A stretch of 5,780 nt of DNA, taken from the NCBI GenBank assembly GCA_964525625.1, contig CAZGKY010000132.1:1-5780 (forward strand). Direction: 5' to 3'. The translations under genes and the position numbers were made by a program. The stretch is from Stramentimicrobium sp964525625 (GTDB lineage: Bacteria > Atribacterota > Phoenicimicrobiia > Phoenicimicrobiales > Stramentimicrobiaceae). This document shows, piece by piece, positions 5,735 through 5,780 of this stretch. The notes beneath the pieces are model-generated. The model did no database searches. It was not told the origin of the DNA and was given only the letters and a program-made list of their open reading frames with translations. The stretch's first letter is position 1. Each line of letters starts with the position of its first letter.

Positions 5735-5780
5735 AGATCGGAAGAGCACACGTCTGAACTCCAGTCACGAGATTCCATCT
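5735..5780 (+). other. Illumina TruSeq-type adapter and index, not genomic
   Basis: From 5735 the sequence reads AGATCGGAAGAGC and continues exactly as the Illumina TruSeq index (i7-side) adapter up to CCAGTCAC at 5768. Next come an 8-base index, GAGATTCC (5769-5776), and ATCT, the first bases of the constant part after the index. From memory this index is D704 of the dual-index set. The genome therefore ends at 5734, and the adapter bases should be trimmed. Confidence 0.98.

Noticed and set aside
1..5780. CRISPR array, tRNA/rRNA genes, transposase or defence system
   Set aside because: No spaced direct repeats, tRNA-like cloverleaf or TTCRANYC-type arm, or mobile-element protein was found. 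The window is a housekeeping division and nucleotide-reduction region.

Overview
All recognisable genes in this window read on the minus strand. In transcription order, from high to low coordinates, they are the tail of ftsA, ftsZ, nrdR, nrdD, a small glutaredoxin-like redoxin, nrdG, and the first codons of a further gene that runs off position 1. The DNA is AT-rich. The only ribonucleotide reductase present is the oxygen-sensitive class III (glycyl radical) type, so the window points to an anaerobic bacterium. FtsA/FtsZ with NrdR excludes archaea. A lineage such as Bacillota, Atribacterota or Thermotogota would fit, but the sequence alone does not fix the phylum.

Right end (5587-5780): the last 46 bases (5735-5780) are not genomic. 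They match an Illumina TruSeq-type adapter plus an 8-base index, so this is an untrimmed contig end. Just inside it lies the last part of ftsA (5656-5734), then a 69-bp spacer and ftsZ (4474-5586, TTG start). Four bases beyond the ftsZ stop codon is a perfect 11-bp hairpin that lacks a U-tract.

Centre (1065-4473): a 234-bp AT-rich gap carries a good sigma70-type promoter for an operon of nrdR, nrdD, redoxin and nrdG. The genes are tightly packed (32-bp overlap, 30-bp gap, 8-bp overlap). NrdR is the Zn-ribbon/ATP-cone repressor of ribonucleotide reductase genes. NrdD makes deoxynucleotides without oxygen, and NrdG is the radical-SAM enzyme that installs its glycyl radical. The redoxin is well placed to supply the electrons that formate supplies in the E. 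coli/T4-type enzyme. The operon is therefore close to a self-contained anaerobic dNTP module with its own regulator, activase and probable reductant.

Left end (1-355): between nrdG and a clear intrinsic terminator (130-165) lie about 190 bp with their own promoter-like sequence and several mutually exclusive RNA pairings, but no convincing gene. This is a candidate small RNA or switch-like leader and is the least explained part of the window. Beyond the terminator, a second promoter leads into the 5' end of a gene whose 17 visible residues resemble the start of small [2Fe-2S] subunits of amine/opine/proline-type dehydrogenases.
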